From assembly GCF_003086295.3 (NCBI RefSeq), contig NC_092041.1, forward strand, positions 95,815,827 to 95,879,826: a DNA stretch of 64,000 bases. The letters are read 5' to 3'. The stretch's first letter is position 1, and every line of letters begins with the position of its first letter. Source of the DNA: Arachis hypogaea. Taxonomy: Eukaryota > Streptophyta > Magnoliopsida > Fabales > Fabaceae. The notes under the pieces were generated by a model, which saw only the letters and a program-made list of their open reading frames with translations, ran no database searches and was not told the DNA's origin. Below are positions 1-11,353 of the stretch, one piece after another. The position numbers and the translations under genes are program-made.

Positions 1-110
1 TGACTCCACATGATCATGAACCTAATAAAATATAAAAGAACAATAAAAATAAAAATTGAATTGCCTCCCAATAAACGCTTCTTTAATGTCACTAGCTTGA
101 CAATGGGCTC

Positions 111-684
111 TCATGGAGCCTCACAGGTGATCAGGTCAATGTTGTAGACTCCCAACACCAAACTTAGAGTTTGGTTGTGGCCTCCCAACACCAAACTTAG
201 AGTTTGATTGTCGGGGCTTTGTTTGACTCTGTATTGAGAGAAGCTTTTCATGCTTCCTCTCCATGGTTGCAGAGGAATATCCTTGACTTTAAACACAAGG
301 TAGTCCCCATTCAATTGAAGGACTAGCTTTCCTCTGTCAACATCAATCACAGCTCCTGCTGTGGCTAGGAAGGGTCTTCCAAGGATGATGCATTCATCAT
401 GCTCCTTTCCATTCTAAGATTATGAAATCAGCAGGGAAGTAAAGGCCTTTAACCTTTACTAACACGTCCTCTACCAATCCATAAGTTTGTCTTACTGACT
501 TGTTTGCCATCTGCAATGAGAATGTGAGAGGCTGTACCTCAATGATCCCCAACTTCTCCATTACAGAGAGTGGCATAAGATTTATCCCTGACCCCAGGTC
601 ACAAAGAGCCTTCTCAAAGGTCCTGGTGCCTATGGTACAAAATATTAGGAATTTACCAGGGTCTTGTTTCTTTTGAGGTAGAGT
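111..684 (-). pseudogene. pro: Retroviral-type aspartic protease, broken
   Basis: The minus-strand translation contains the Athila-type active-site signature DLGSGINLMPLSV (around 600-560) and the downstream ILGRPFLATAGAVIDVDRG motif (around 390-320). The second half is in the same frame as gag. A 1-nt frame break lies near 405-420, between the two conserved blocks. The C-terminal part contains an 11-residue tandem repeat (NQTLSLVLGG / NQTLSLVLGV) from a short DNA duplication at about 155-205. The enzyme would mature the gag polyprotein. No reverse transcriptase frame follows before the window edge. Confidence 0.8.
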
Positions 685-1014
685 TTACTGAACCCATGTA
701 TCTAGTTCACTAATGAGCAAGGGAGGTTCATCTCCCCAAGTCTCATTACCAAACAACTTGACATTCAGCTTCATGATAGCTCCTAGATATTGAGCAACTT
801 GCTCTCCAGTTACATCTTCATCCTCTTCAGAGGAAGAATAGTCTTCAGAGCTCATGAATGGCAGAAGGAAGTTTAATGGGATCTCTATGGTCTCTATATG
901 ACCTTCAGATTCCTTTGGGTCCTCAATAGGGAACTCTTTCTTGCTTGAGAGACGTCCCATGAGGTCTTCCTCATTGGGATTCACGTCCTCTCCTTCCTCT
1001 TTAAATTCGGCCAT
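685..1014 (-). pseudogene. Acidic gag-protease linker segment, frame-shifted
   Basis: This open stretch lies in a different frame from the gag before it and the protease after it, so a frame break sits near 1015-1050 and another near 685. The translated segment (MAEFKEEGEDVNPNEED...) is very acidic, with SSSEEDED and EEGEDVNPNEED runs. It also contains NVKLFGNETWGDEPPLL, a type of sequence found between gag and protease in Athila-like elements. It is not an independent gene; the initiating Met is incidental. Confidence 0.6.
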
Positions 1015-1019
1015 TTTGA

Positions 1020-2420
1020 TTATGTCAATGGCCTTGCACTCTCTTTTTGGATTCTCTTCTGTATTGCTTGGAGAGTACTAGGAGGAGTTTCAATGACTTT
1101 CTTACTCAGCTGGCCCACTTGTACCTCCAAGTTTCTAATGGAGGACCTTGTTTCACTCATGAAACTTAAGGTGGCCTTAGATAGACCAGAGACTATATTT
1201 GCTAAGCTAGAGGAGCTCTGCTCAGAATTCTCTATCTGTTGCTGAGAAGATGATGGAAAAGACTTGCTATTACTGAGCCTATTTCTTCCACCATTATTAA
1301 AGCCTTGTTGAGGCTTTTGTTGATCCTTCCATGAGAAATTTGGATGATTTCTCCATGATGAATTATAGGTGTTTCCATAAGGTTTACCCATATAATTTAC
1401 CTCTGTCATTGTAGGGTTCTCAGGATCATAAGCTTCTTCTTCAGAAGATGCCTCTTTAGTACTGTTGGATGCATTTTGCCATCCATTCAGACTTTGAGAA
1501 ATCATGTTGACTTGCTGAGTCAACATTTTGTTCTGAGCCAATATGGCATTCAGAGCATCAATCTCAAGAACTCACTTCCTCTGAGGCGTCCCATTATTCA
1601 CAGAATTCCTCTCAGAAGTGTACATGAATTGATTATTTGCAACCATGTCAATAAGTTCTTGAGCTTCTGCAGGCGTTTTCTTTAGGTGAATGGATCCACC
1701 TGTAGAATGGTCCAGTGATATCTTAGAAAACTCAGATAGACCATAATAGAATATATCCAGAATGGTCTACTCTGAAAGCATGTCAGAAGGACACCTTTTG
1801 GTCATCTGCTTGTATCTTTCCCAAGCTTCGTAGAGGGATTCACCATCTTTCTGTTTGAAGGTTTGAACATCCACTTTAAGCTTGCTCAGCTTTTGAGCAG
1901 GAAAGAACTTAGCCAAGAAGGCCGTGACCAGCTTGTCCCAAGAGTCCAAGCTATCTTTAGGTTGTGAGTCCAACCATGTTCTAGCTCTTTGTCTTACAGC
2001 AAAAGGGAAAAGCATGAGCTTGTAGACTTCAGGATCTACTCCATTGGTCTTAACAGTCTCACAGATCTGTAAGAATTCAGTTAAAAACTGATAGGGATCT
2101 TCTGAAGGAAGTCCATGGAACTTGCAGTTCTGTTGCATTAGAGCGACTAGCTAAGGCTTCAGCTCAAAATTGTTTGCTCCAATGGCAGGAATTGAGATGC
2201 TTCTTCCATCAAATTTGGAAGTAGGTGTAGTATAATCACCAAGCATCCTCCTTGCATTATTGTTGTTGGGTTCGGCTGCCATATCCTTTTCTTGTTCGAA
2301 AATTTCAGTAAGGTTGTCTCTGGATTGTTGTATTTTAGCTTCTCTTAATTTCCTTTTCAGAGTCCTTTCAGGTTCAGGATCAGCTTCAACAAGAATGTTC
2401 TTGTCCTTGCTCCTGCTCAT
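1020..2420 (-). pseudogene. gag: Retrotransposon gag, interrupted by in-frame stops
   Basis: A single minus-strand frame starts at ATG 2420 (MSRSKDK...) and includes a retrotransposon-gag core at 2138-1767 (motifs DPYQFLTEFLQICE, WDKLVTAFLAKFFP, LYEAWERYKQM), then a low-complexity Q/S-rich C-terminal part (1541-1020) with an Athila-like LEVQVGQLSK motif. Stops at about 2151, 1767 and 1560 all fall in this one frame. Each can be explained by a single C-to-T change (CAG or CGA codon). The protein would form the virus-like particle shell. Closest relatives by motif are Athila/Tat-type gags. Broken, so not expected to work. Confidence 0.85.
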
Positions 2421-4312
2421 ATGAAAAAGAAGAGAACAAAAAAGGAAGAGGAATCCTCTATGTCACAGTATAGAGATTCCTTTATGTTAGTAGAAGAAGG
2501 AAGGAATAGAAGAAGAAAAAGGTAAGAATCCAAACACAAGGGGGATGATAGGTTCGAATTCTTGAGTAGAAGAGAAGTGTTAGTAGATAAATAAATAAAT
2601 AGAAGAAGATGAGAGAGAAAAGAATTTTGAAAATAAATTTTGAAGAAGTGTTAGTGATTTTCGAAAATTAAGATAAGAAAAAAAATTAAAATTAAAATTT
2701 GAAACAATTAGTTAATTAAAAAGAATTTTGAAAAAGAGGGAGGTATTTTCGAAAATTAGAGATGAAAAAGTAGTTAGGTGGTTTTGAAAAAGATAAGAAA
2801 CAAATAAAAAGTCAATTAGTTAGTTGAAAAAGATTTGAAAATCAATTTTGAAAAGATAAGAAGTTAGAAAAGATATTTTGAAATCAAAATTTTTAAAAAG
2901 ATATCATTTGAAAAAGATATGATAAAAAGATATGATTTGAAAAATTTATTTTGAAAAGATATGATTTAAAAAGATATTTTGGAAAAGATTTAATTTTTAA
3001 AATTAAAATTGATTACTTGACTAACAAGAAACTAAAAGATATGATTCTAGAAATTAAAGATTGAACCTTTCTTAACAAGAAAGTAACAAACTTCAAATTT
3101 TTGACTCAATCACATTAATTGTTAGTGAAGTTTTCAATTTTGAAATAAAGATAAGAAAAAGATTTTAAAAATAAATTTTGAAAATTTTCGAAAATAAATA
3201 AAAAAAATGAAAAAGATTTGATTTTTTTGAAAAAGTTTTGAAGAGATAAGATTTTTAAAATTGAAAATTTGACTTGACTTATAAGAAATAGCTAAGTTTA
3301 AATTTTTTTTGACTAAGTCAACTCAAATTTTCGAAATTTATGAGAAAATTAACGAAAAGATATTTTTTATTTTTTTTTGAATTTTTAATGTGGAGAGAGA
3401 GAAACACAAATATGACTCACAACATGAAAATTATGAATCGAAACACAAGATGCATGCAAGAACACTATGAATGTCAAGATGAACACCAAGAACACTTTGA
3501 AGATCAAGATGAACATCAAGACTTATTTTTGAAAAATTTTCAAGAAAAGAAAAACATGCAAGACACTAAACTTAGAAATTTTTCATATTTAGACACTAAG
3601 AATTCAAAAATGCATATGAGAAACAACAAAAAACACAAAACAAGAAAATATCAAGATCAAATAAGAAGACTTACCAAGAACAACTTGAAGATCATGAAGA
3701 ACACTATGCATGAAATTTTCGAAAAATACATGAATTTTTAAAACATGCAATTGATACCAAACTTAAAAATTAACACTAGACTCAAACAGGAAACACAAAA
3801 TATTTTTTATTTTTATGATTTTATTAATTTTTTTGGTTTTTTTTTTTCAAAAACATATAGGAAAAATAAAATAAGAAATTCAAAATTTTTAATAAGAATT
3901 CTAGGAATCTTTGCAATGTTAGTCTAAAGCTCCGGTCCAGGAATTAGACATGGCTTAATAGCCAGCCAAGCCTTTTGCGAAAGCTTCTGTCCAAAACACT
4001 AGACATGGCCAATGGCCAGCCAAGCTTTAGCATATAAATCAGACATACAACAGCTGATACTTCATCCAACTTCATATACTGATAAGGGGAAGCCTCAATC
4101 CAATTGAGTTAGACATGGCTTTTCAGCCAGCCAAGCTTTAACATGCTTCATGAAACACTAGAATTCATTCTTAAAAATTTAGAATAATTTTTTCGAAAAC
4201 AGAAGTAAAAATTTTTTGAAAGATTTTTGAAAATTTTTTGAAAATAAAGCAAAAAGAAAATTACCTAATCTGAGCAACAAGATGAACCGTCAGTTGTCCA
4301 AATTTGAACAAT
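2421..4312 (-). other. 5' leader of the minus-strand element (non-coding, A/T-rich)
   Basis: About 1.9 kb between the primer site and the gag start codon. It is strongly A/T-biased, with many AAAAGAT/AATTTTC runs, and has no convincing coding on the sense strand. The plus-strand open frames here (for example 3340-3741) are antisense by-products of that bias. The part nearest the primer site contains three copies of a hairpin-forming motif (3946-4137). Confidence 0.7.
3946..4137 (-). repeat. Three spaced hairpin repeats in the 5' leader
   Basis: A ~27 bp unit (3946-3972, 4001-4027, 4111-4137) repeats at pitches of 55 and 110 bp. In the sense (minus) RNA each unit holds a short hairpin: GGCU-AUUA-AGCC (3963-3952), GGCC-AUU-GGCC (4017-4007) and GGCU-GAAA-AGCC (4128-4117). 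The fourth pair changes from U-A to C-G, so pairing is kept. The position just downstream of the primer site is where packaging or dimerisation signals usually lie; that role is inferred. Confidence 0.6.
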
Positions 4313-4329
4313 CCCCGGCAACGGCGCCA
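4313..4329 (-). promoter_or_regulatory. Primer binding site, tRNA-Asp type
   Basis: The minus strand reads TGGCGCCGTTGCCGGGG, complementary to the 3' end of plant tRNA-Asp(GTC). It lies 6 nt inside the LTR end, the usual arrangement for Athila-type elements. It marks where minus-strand DNA synthesis would start. Confidence 0.9.
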
Positions 4330-4335
4330 AAAACT

Positions 4336-6000
4336 TGGTGCACGAAATTGTGATCATCAACAATGGCGCCAAAAACTTGGTAGCGCTCTCAAACGTGAAT
4401 CACACTTTGTCACAATCCCGCATAACTAACCAGCAAGTGCACTGGGTCGTCCAAGTAATAAACCTTACGTGAGTAAGGGTCGATCCCACGGAGATTGTTG
4501 GTATGAAGCAAACTATGGTCATCTTGCAAATCTCAGTTAGGCGGATTCAAAAGGTTTATAATGGTTTTCGAAAATAATAATAAATAAAGCATAAAATAAA
4601 GATAGAAATACTTATGTAAATCATTGACGGGAATTTCAGATAAGTATATGGAGATGCTTTGCTCCTATTGAATCTCTGCTTTCCTACTGCTGTCATCCAA
4701 TCCTTCTTAATCTTTTCTATGGCAAGCTGTATGTAGGGCATCACTGTTGTCAATTGCTACATCACATCCTCTCAGTGAAAATAGTCCAAATGCTCTTGTC
4801 ACAGCACGGCTAAACATCTGTCGGTTCTCGATCATGTCGGAATAGAATCCATTGATTCTTTTGCGTTTGTCATCACGCCCAATAATCGCGAGTTTGAAGC
4901 TCGTCACATTCATTCAATCCCTGAATCCTACTCGGAATACCACAGACAAGGTTTAGACTTTCCGGATTCTCATGAATGCCACCAACAATTCTAGCTTATA
5001 CTACGAAGATTTTGATTAGGGAATCCAAGAGATATGCGCCCCGTCTAAAGTAGAACGAAAGTGGTTGTCAAGCACGTGTTCATAAGGACGGATGATGATG
5101 AGTGTCACGGATCATCATATCCATCAGGTTGAAGTGCATCGAATATCTTAGAATAAGAATAAGCATGAATTGAATAGAAAATAGTAGTACTTTGCATTAA
5201 AACTTGAGGTACAACAGAGCTCCACACCTTAATCTATGGTGTGTAGAAACTCCACCGTTGAAAATACATAAGTGATGGTTCAGGCATGGAAGAATGGCTA
5301 GCCCCGAAAATATAATATGAAATTCGAAACTAGGGAAAAGGACTTGGTCTAAGGACTAGGCGTCCAAAGATGTCTCATACAATAATAAAATGTTCTATTT
5401 ATACTAGACTACCTACTAGGGTTAACAGAAGTAAATAATTGATGCAGAAATCCACTTCCGGGGTCCACTTGGTGTGTGCTTGGGCTGAGCTTGAGCTTTA
5501 CATGTGCATATGCTTCTTTTAGAGTTAAACGCCAAGTTGTAACGTGTTTTTGGCGTTTAACTCTGGTTTGTGACGTGTTTCTGGCGTTTGACTCCAGAAT
5601 GCAGCATAAAACTGGCGTTGAGCGCCAGTTTGCATTATTTAAACTTGAATAAAGTATGAACTATTATATATTGTTGAAAAGCTCTAGATGTCTACTTTTC
5701 AACGCCGTTAAGAGCGCGCCGTTTGGAGTTTTGTAGCTCCAGAAAATCCATTTCGAGTGTAGGGAGATCAGAATCCAACAACATCAGCAGTCTTTTGTCA
5801 GCCTTCTATCAGAGTTTTACTCAGGTCCATCAATTTCAGCTAGAAAATACCTGAAATCACAAAAAACACACAAACTCATAGTAAAGTCTAGAAATGTGAA
5901 TTTAGCATAAAACTAACGAAAACATCCCTAAAAGTAGCTAGATCCTACTAAAAACTACCTAAAAACAATGCCAAAAAGTGTATAAATTATCCGCTCATCA
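4336..6000 (-). repeat. 5' LTR of the minus-strand Athila-type element
   Basis: On the minus strand it runs from TGATGAGCGG (ending at 6000) to GTGCACCA (ending at 4336), giving TG...CA ends and 1665 bp. The same LTR occurs as a solo copy on the plus strand at 46834-48356, which confirms both ends. A TATAAATA box lies at 5403-5396 on the minus strand. GTTAAACGCC/GGCGTTTAAC motifs cluster at about 5520-5640. Compared with the solo copy it carries an extra ~45 bp near its end containing a second primer-site-like sequence (see findings). Confidence 0.9.
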
Positions 6001-7189
6001 CCAAACCAATTGTAATTAAACAAATGAAATAACAATCCTTCCAATAAAACCTATCACTATTAAAAACTCAAAAATTAAAAAAAAGGTGCGAATAGACATA
6101 ATCAAATGTACTACTAACACACAAATTACCGTGTTCACACGTTGTGTGTCATCTTCACTCAAGGACATGACATTAACATCGATGGAATTAGGATGATCAC
6201 TCACATTATATGTAGTATCGTACGATACTTCTTCAAAAATTGATTGATCCATCGACGTCATGTGGTACACTCGCGTTCAACGGAGACTATTTTAAAAACT
6301 ATTTGTCAATGAGTGTAGCTGTTCACATTACCAGTGACTTTTGAGGGCTGTTCACCTTGATCCTATAGTGTTGGAAGGCTATGGCTATGGCTGAATGTGC
6401 ATCCACGACAATGACAGCCCCTATGGTGGGGTGTAATATGGTTGCATATGATGGCTTTATCACTCACAGGAAGCACGGGGTCAAAAAATTGGTTCGCGTA
6501 GAAGAGGATGTGTCACAAATCAAACAATGATTATGGATTCTTGGAGAAGTGAACAATTTCAGGACAGAGAGATTACCGGAGATGGTTGAGGAGAAGAGGG
6601 TTGCGTGACTCCTTCATACACTCACGTCATAGTTCTCTTCCATGGGACTGGTGGTGCCACAAAGTAGGATCCAGGGGAAGGCACAGTCACCGTTGGACGG
6701 TAATGGCAGCGTCCTAGTGAGTAAAAAATTTGCACGAATGAGTCACGGCCGGCGTTTGTGAAAGAGGAATAGGGTTGCGTGACGGATTGCACCGCGATGA
6801 TGTGAAACCTCATGTTACGTTACCAATCCTTATTCTTTGAAAATGCAATAATAATGGACCCCACTAAATTCCTGATTAATATAGCAAATTATATTTATTT
6901 AATTTTAGTTATTGTTGGTAATAATTGGCAGATACAACTCTTGGCATCTTATACTTTTTCTTTGAAAAATTGTCAAACAGACTCTTAAAATCATGTCAAG
7001 GCTTGAGAAGGGCTGCATATAGATGCTGAATGCGGAATATATTTTCTCTTCTATTTTCATAACTCAAATGTGATTTTTATCATCAAATTTTTTAACCCTT
7101 AAGTTGGATTAACAGAAAATACACGAGAGAAAAATTTGCATTATTTAAAAAAACAATCATATTTGAGTATCAAATGAAAATATCCACTT
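6001..7189. other. Unassigned spacer, no supported gene
   Basis: I find no recognisable domain. Minus-strand open stretches at 6270-6016 (84 codons) and 6813-6622 (63 codons) show no family motifs. The first has a polar N-terminal half and a hydrophobic C-terminal half, which could be an exon reading into an intron. 6880-7190 is AT-rich. Confidence 0.4.
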
Positions 7190-7878
7190 TGGATGCCGAA
7201 TAATGAGTTGTAGTGGGATCGAGCCAGGAGGAGTTTGTAACCCTTTTTTGTTTTTTCATTTTGGTAGTTTTTCCTTTTTTTTGGTGGTGCGATGGAGTAT
7301 TTTAAGGCGATTAGGATATTCACCTTCAATTAATCCTAGTTAGATGCTAGTTTGCAAATAAAATAATCGGCTCAAAGTTTTAAACTTTTTTGTACCCAGG
7401 TCAATGGTTGAATTATGAGCACTTGGTGAGGAATGATAAATTTCTTTTGCTCATCCACACATTCTCTGAGTTGGAATGGAAGAATTAGTAGAGTTTCTCT
7501 TTCTTTAAATGAGTATATTTATTTAACCTTTTTTCCTTTTAAATTCTCTAACCTTATAAATTTGTCTATATATGTTGGGAAATAACAAATAAAAGATAAT
7601 AAAAAATAAATTTTATTATGGTTTTAAAGTATGATTACATCGTCACAAAAAAAAGTATGATTACATTATTATCTTTAAAGATATATTCTTCTATCTAGAA
7701 TTACTATTAGATTGATAATAATATTTTGGCACAATATAACAAAACCTCTAAGAATTCTTTTGCTAAGAAATAATAATAAATTTTATATTTCCTTTAAAAA
7801 AATTATAATTCTCAATAATTAAAATGCACACTTAATTAATGTAGTATATGTGTAAAGAATATGCACTAAAATTAAGGG

Positions 7879-8015
7879 TGTGTTTGGATGTATGATGAAA
7901 AATGAGAAGAAAGAAAATAGAAGAAAAAATATATCTTTTTATATGTTGTTTGGATAAAGAAAAAATGAATGGAAAGAAAACAGAGAGAATTTTTTTTGTT
8001 TGTTTGGATGGAAAG
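7879..8015. repeat. MITE in copia copy A, left part
   Basis: Starts with GTGTGTTTGGATGTATGATG. The right part, 16636-17076, ends with CAACAAATTCAAACAACGTG, an imperfect inverted copy of the start. The two halves are separated by the 8016-16635 insertion. The uninterrupted equivalent is in copy B at 21330-21884. Confidence 0.55.
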
Positions 8016-8312
8016 TGTAACACTCTAACTATCAAAATGTCACGCTTCCGGCTGCGCCACTCTGATAGCTCGGATATTACGATAACTCTTAAAATATTTA
8101 ATACTAAGGCATTAGCCTGTTTAAAACTTAAACCGAATTTTTTCAAATCATATATCCATAATTATAGAGTTTGGATAAAAACTTTACTTTATTTCAAATC
8201 CAATTAATCAAAACTACCTTTAATTATCTTCAATAAAATAATTTATGAACTTAAAACTGTAAATAATTTAAAATTAGTTCATAATAACTTTTCAAAAATT
8301 CTAGGTCTTACA
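8016..8312 (-). repeat. Short minus-strand LTR with adjoining polypurine tract
   Basis: On the minus strand it begins TGTAAGACC at 8312 and ends with a TGTTACA-type terminus at 8016, only 297 bp. It joins the first ~150 bp of an LTR directly to the last ~150 bp. It is preceded, in sense, by GGTGGGTGGAA (8325-8313), the polypurine tract of Tekay-type elements. LTR interiors of this type are normally about 3.4 kb here, so this copy lacks its middle. Confidence 0.6.
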
Positions 8313-9240
8313 TTCCACCCACCTTATAAAAATTTACGTCCTCGAAAATTAAAGTAATACATAAGGTAATACATAGTCTTAGCACTCTTTTAAATACCTT
8401 TTTTTTTTGAAAAAGTAACAAATCTGAGCATACACATGTATATAAATGTTCAAATACTAAATAACTGTAAGATTTAAATATAAGGGTGGAACATGGTGTA
8501 AGGCAGAAAATACAAGACAGGCGTTCACAAAGCAAAGCTATAGTTAATGTGGCAAAAGGCTACAAAGCAGGTTGGTATTTAGACAATGGGTAAAGCGTTC
8601 TCTCACCGCTCTTGTACCCACTTCAAAACTTCATTCGAACTCCATCAGTCACTTCGCAACCCAAAAGAAATTGGTCAAAAGGCTAACATCCGGAAACCCT
8701 TTTCACGAAAAATGAAACTCCCATAACTTCTCATAATGTGGAACACTTACCGATCCACCTTTTTATGTTCACGAACTGCATTCTAAAGAGACAACGTTTC
8801 GTTTGCTACGCCTAAAGGTCATACGTGATTCTAAAGCAATCCTCAATTTTATTCAGAAAGATACTAGACTTGAGAAAAGAAGGACAACTCAATTGATAAT
8901 GATTCATTTAATATTGCCAAGGATCTTTTGAGGTACCAAACAATTTTCAAAGTTACATTAAAGAGTATAGGAGTCAAGGAGAAAAGTTTAGTCAAGCAAA
9001 GGTAGATAATTCAAGGAATTTTAAACAGATATATGTAGATTAGATCAGACGAGAATGCATATAAACAAAAGGATAGAATTGGGAGATAGTCAAATTACTT
9101 TCCAAGGAAGAAATCGCAAACAAAAACCTCAAGGCCCATCGAGAAAGAACAAGTCACATAACATCTACAGAGTTTGAGACACCTAGCTGAGTAACCTAGA
9201 GGAATAGATTCTAACGTTCCCAAAACCCGTGATTTACGTT
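8313..9240 (-). other. 3' non-coding internal region of a Tekay-type element, inverted
   Basis: On the minus strand this leads into the polypurine tract; ATTTTCGAGGACG (8352-8340) resembles the conserved stretch upstream of the tract in chromoviruses. No coding frame survives. The boundary with the plus-strand LTR near 9240 is approximate. Confidence 0.4.
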
Positions 9241-11353
9241 ATCTATAACTCGTATATCCGCCAATGAACATGTCCTTGCTGCTGCCACTGGAAGCATGAA
9301 CAGAGAAGAGTCATCGCCGTCAAGCCAGTTGCTACCACCGCCGTCCGTTGAACCTAACGTCGTCGCTGTGCTCCTTGCCACCACGTCCCTTCAGCGCCAC
9401 CGTTCATATCCACTTCAGTCACCATCAGAAGCTGCCGTTAGATCACAAACGGAGGGAGAAGAAGCTGTTTCCATTATAGCCACTGCCAGAGGAAAAACCA
9501 GCCACGCCGCTGTCACTTGAAAATACCGCAGCCGCTGCTGAGATTCACCGTCGGTAAGGATTTTATAGTTGCGTTTTCGTTCTCTTAATTTCCTGGGTTT
9601 TTATCATCACGGCGTGGTTGTTGTAGTTGTAGTCACCGAAGCTTTTGGTCACCGCTGTCGCTTGAAATAGTTGTCAGATCTGCTGCCGGGTCGATTCAGA
9701 GTTTCGCTTGCTTCGTTTTGTCATTATAGTAAGTATTTCTGACTTGGAACCCGCGCGTTAGTATTCAATTATGTATTATTATTAAGTTTTTTGCGGCGTT
9801 AATGTTTTAGGATTAAGTTATCGGGGAGGCATGTTGCATGTACGGGCTGTTTCTGCTGCTGTGGAAGAGAGCAGAGCGGAGGTTGCAGTTGCCGTTGGTT
9901 TTGGGTCGAGACGAAAGGAATTCTGTGAGGTGTTTGGGCTATAGTTTCGACTTATCAAGGTATGGCCGATTTCTTAAACTTAATTTACTTTCGAGAATTG
10001 TTTTAAGTTGATATTAATATGAAAAATATGTTTTTTTATGATTTTGTAAGTATTTTGAATTGAAATGCGTTGCCTTGAATGAACGTAAATGCGTGTTTGA
10101 ATGGTTTATCAATTAATTAAAGATGTTTAGTCGGGTTTTATACTTGGATTAAGGGTATTATGATGATGATTGGGCTATGGCTGTTTCTGATTATTGAGTT
10201 AGAAAGTTGGTTTGATTAAATACTATGTAAAATGATTTTCTTGGTTTGGGGTTTAATTTGATATTGAAAATGAATTGGCATTTGAAATTATTTGAGATAT
10301 TGGGAATGGGTTTTGTTGATCTATTGGAAAAGATTTTGAGAATTTGAAAGTGGTTTGAATGATTGACAGTCGTTTGGTTTGGTTTGGTTGGGACCCAAAA
10401 AGGTGGCAAAGTCTGAGTTTTAGGGAAGGTGCTGCCAAAATTTTATGAAATCTTGAGACTTTATTTGAAGCACTACTTAAAAGAAAATTTGATTTAAGAA
10501 TCATATTATTTGATTTCGATTTATTACATAAAGAGCTATGCTTTAAGTTTGATTTATTAATAAAAGAATTATGTTTTGAGCTTTATTAAGAAAAGATTTA
10601 AGTTTTGAGTTTGAACTATTAATAAAAAGGGTTATGCCTTGGATTTGATTTATTAAGAAAAGATTTATGTTTAGGTTTGAATTATTAAGAAAAACTTTAT
10701 GTTTTGAATGTGATTTATTTAGAAAGGATTATATTTTGAGTTTTGATTTATTAAGAAAAGCTTTATGTTTTGAGTTTGATTAAAGAACTATATTTTAAAG
10801 AATTATAATTCAAGGAGTTTAATAATTTTAAAGAATGAGATTGGTTGTCATCCTCGCTAAAGTCTCAAGACCCCACCGTGAGGTTTAATTAATAGATGAT
10901 TCTTTTAGTATTTTGAAAGATGTTTTAATCTGAAATGGTCTTGAAATTGGTTTGGAAGAAAAAAATCTTGGTTAAATAAAAATTGGGTGTTGTATGAAAG
11001 AAGAACTTGTTTTAAGTAGGGTGGTTTTGGAAAAGATTGTAAGGTGTGATGTTGATTTTCAAATAAAAATGAAATTGTTTTGAACTTTGACCTAGCAAGA
11101 TTCGTGGTGGTTTACCGCTTACCTAGTGTCGAGATGTATGTGGGGTTCGGGGTGGTGTACTGCCCACATGTTTCTAAAAGAGGATGTTGTGTGGGGTTCG
11201 TGGTAGTGTACCGCCCACATGTTTTTAAAAGTGAATGCTTTGTGGGGTTCGTCGTGGTTTACCGGCCACATGTGTATGTTGTTTTTTCCAATTGAAGATC
11301 TTGCAAGGTTCATGGTGGTGTACTGCTCACAATGGTGGGGTTCGTGGTGGTGT
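9241..11353 (+). repeat. Plus-strand LTR body, left of the CACTA insertion
   Basis: Shares landmarks with the other LTRs of this group: AAGGTATGGCCGATTTC at about 9957 (compare 23630, 31795, 58200), and a hairpin array of GTGGGGTTCGTGGTGG units at 11138-11350. The 9240-9540 part is GC-richer with an open stretch (9296-9520) but no family motif. I treat that as LTR sequence rather than a gene. Confidence 0.55.
11138..11353 (+). repeat. Tandem hairpin repeats with 51 nt pitch
   Basis: Units containing GTGGGGTTCG...TACCGCCCAC repeat with stem starts at 11139, 11190 and 11241, exactly 51 nt apart. Stems are ATGTGGG/CCCACAT (11138-11144 with 11163-11169), TGTGGG/CCCACA (11190-11195 with 11214-11219) and TGTGG/CCACA (11241-11245 with 11266-11270). 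A degenerate unit lies near 11306-11330. A further unit is cut by the CACTA element: GGTGGG at 11334 pairs with CCCACC at 15632-15637. One more follows at 15640-15667. Confidence 0.65.

Larger units (their letters stand above)
1..6000 (-). mobile_element. Athila-type LTR retrotransposon, minus strand, 3' part outside window
   Basis: Read on the minus strand the order is LTR (6000-4336), tRNA-Asp primer site (4329-4313), A-rich leader, gag, linker and aspartic protease, running off the left edge. After the protease the frame stops at 111. It is followed by a non-coding stretch with the GGGAGGCAA-type motif (RC of 62-80) common near the end of coding in Athila-like elements, so no reverse transcriptase follows within view. 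This suggests a non-autonomous gag-protease element, possibly the peanut FIDEL/Feral group (from memory, unchecked). Several in-frame stops and two frame breaks make it non-functional. The outer flank at 6001 is CCAAA; its target-site partner lies outside the window. Confidence 0.85.

Noticed and set aside
3340..3741. 133-codon plus-strand frame rich in His, Glu, Gln and Asp
   Set aside because: It is antisense to the leader of the minus-strand element and built from biased GAACA/CAAGA repeats; no domain and no splice context.
4313..4329. A tRNA-Asp gene
   Set aside because: Only the 17 nt complementary to the tRNA 3' end is present; it is a primer site. The same applies at 62031-62047 and to the tRNA-Met match at 26255.
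4556..4913. Two minus-strand frames in the LTR
   Set aside because: The same LTR exists elsewhere without conservation of these frames; LTRs of this family do not code.
7832..8207. Overlapping frames on both strands around 7.8-8.2 kb
   Set aside because: They cross the junction between the MITE and the inverted LTR end, so they cannot be a single gene.
9296..9520. Pro/Ser/Ala-rich plus-strand frame (74 codons)
   Set aside because: It lies in LTR sequence and is explained by a local GC-rich GCCGCC patch; no matching motif.
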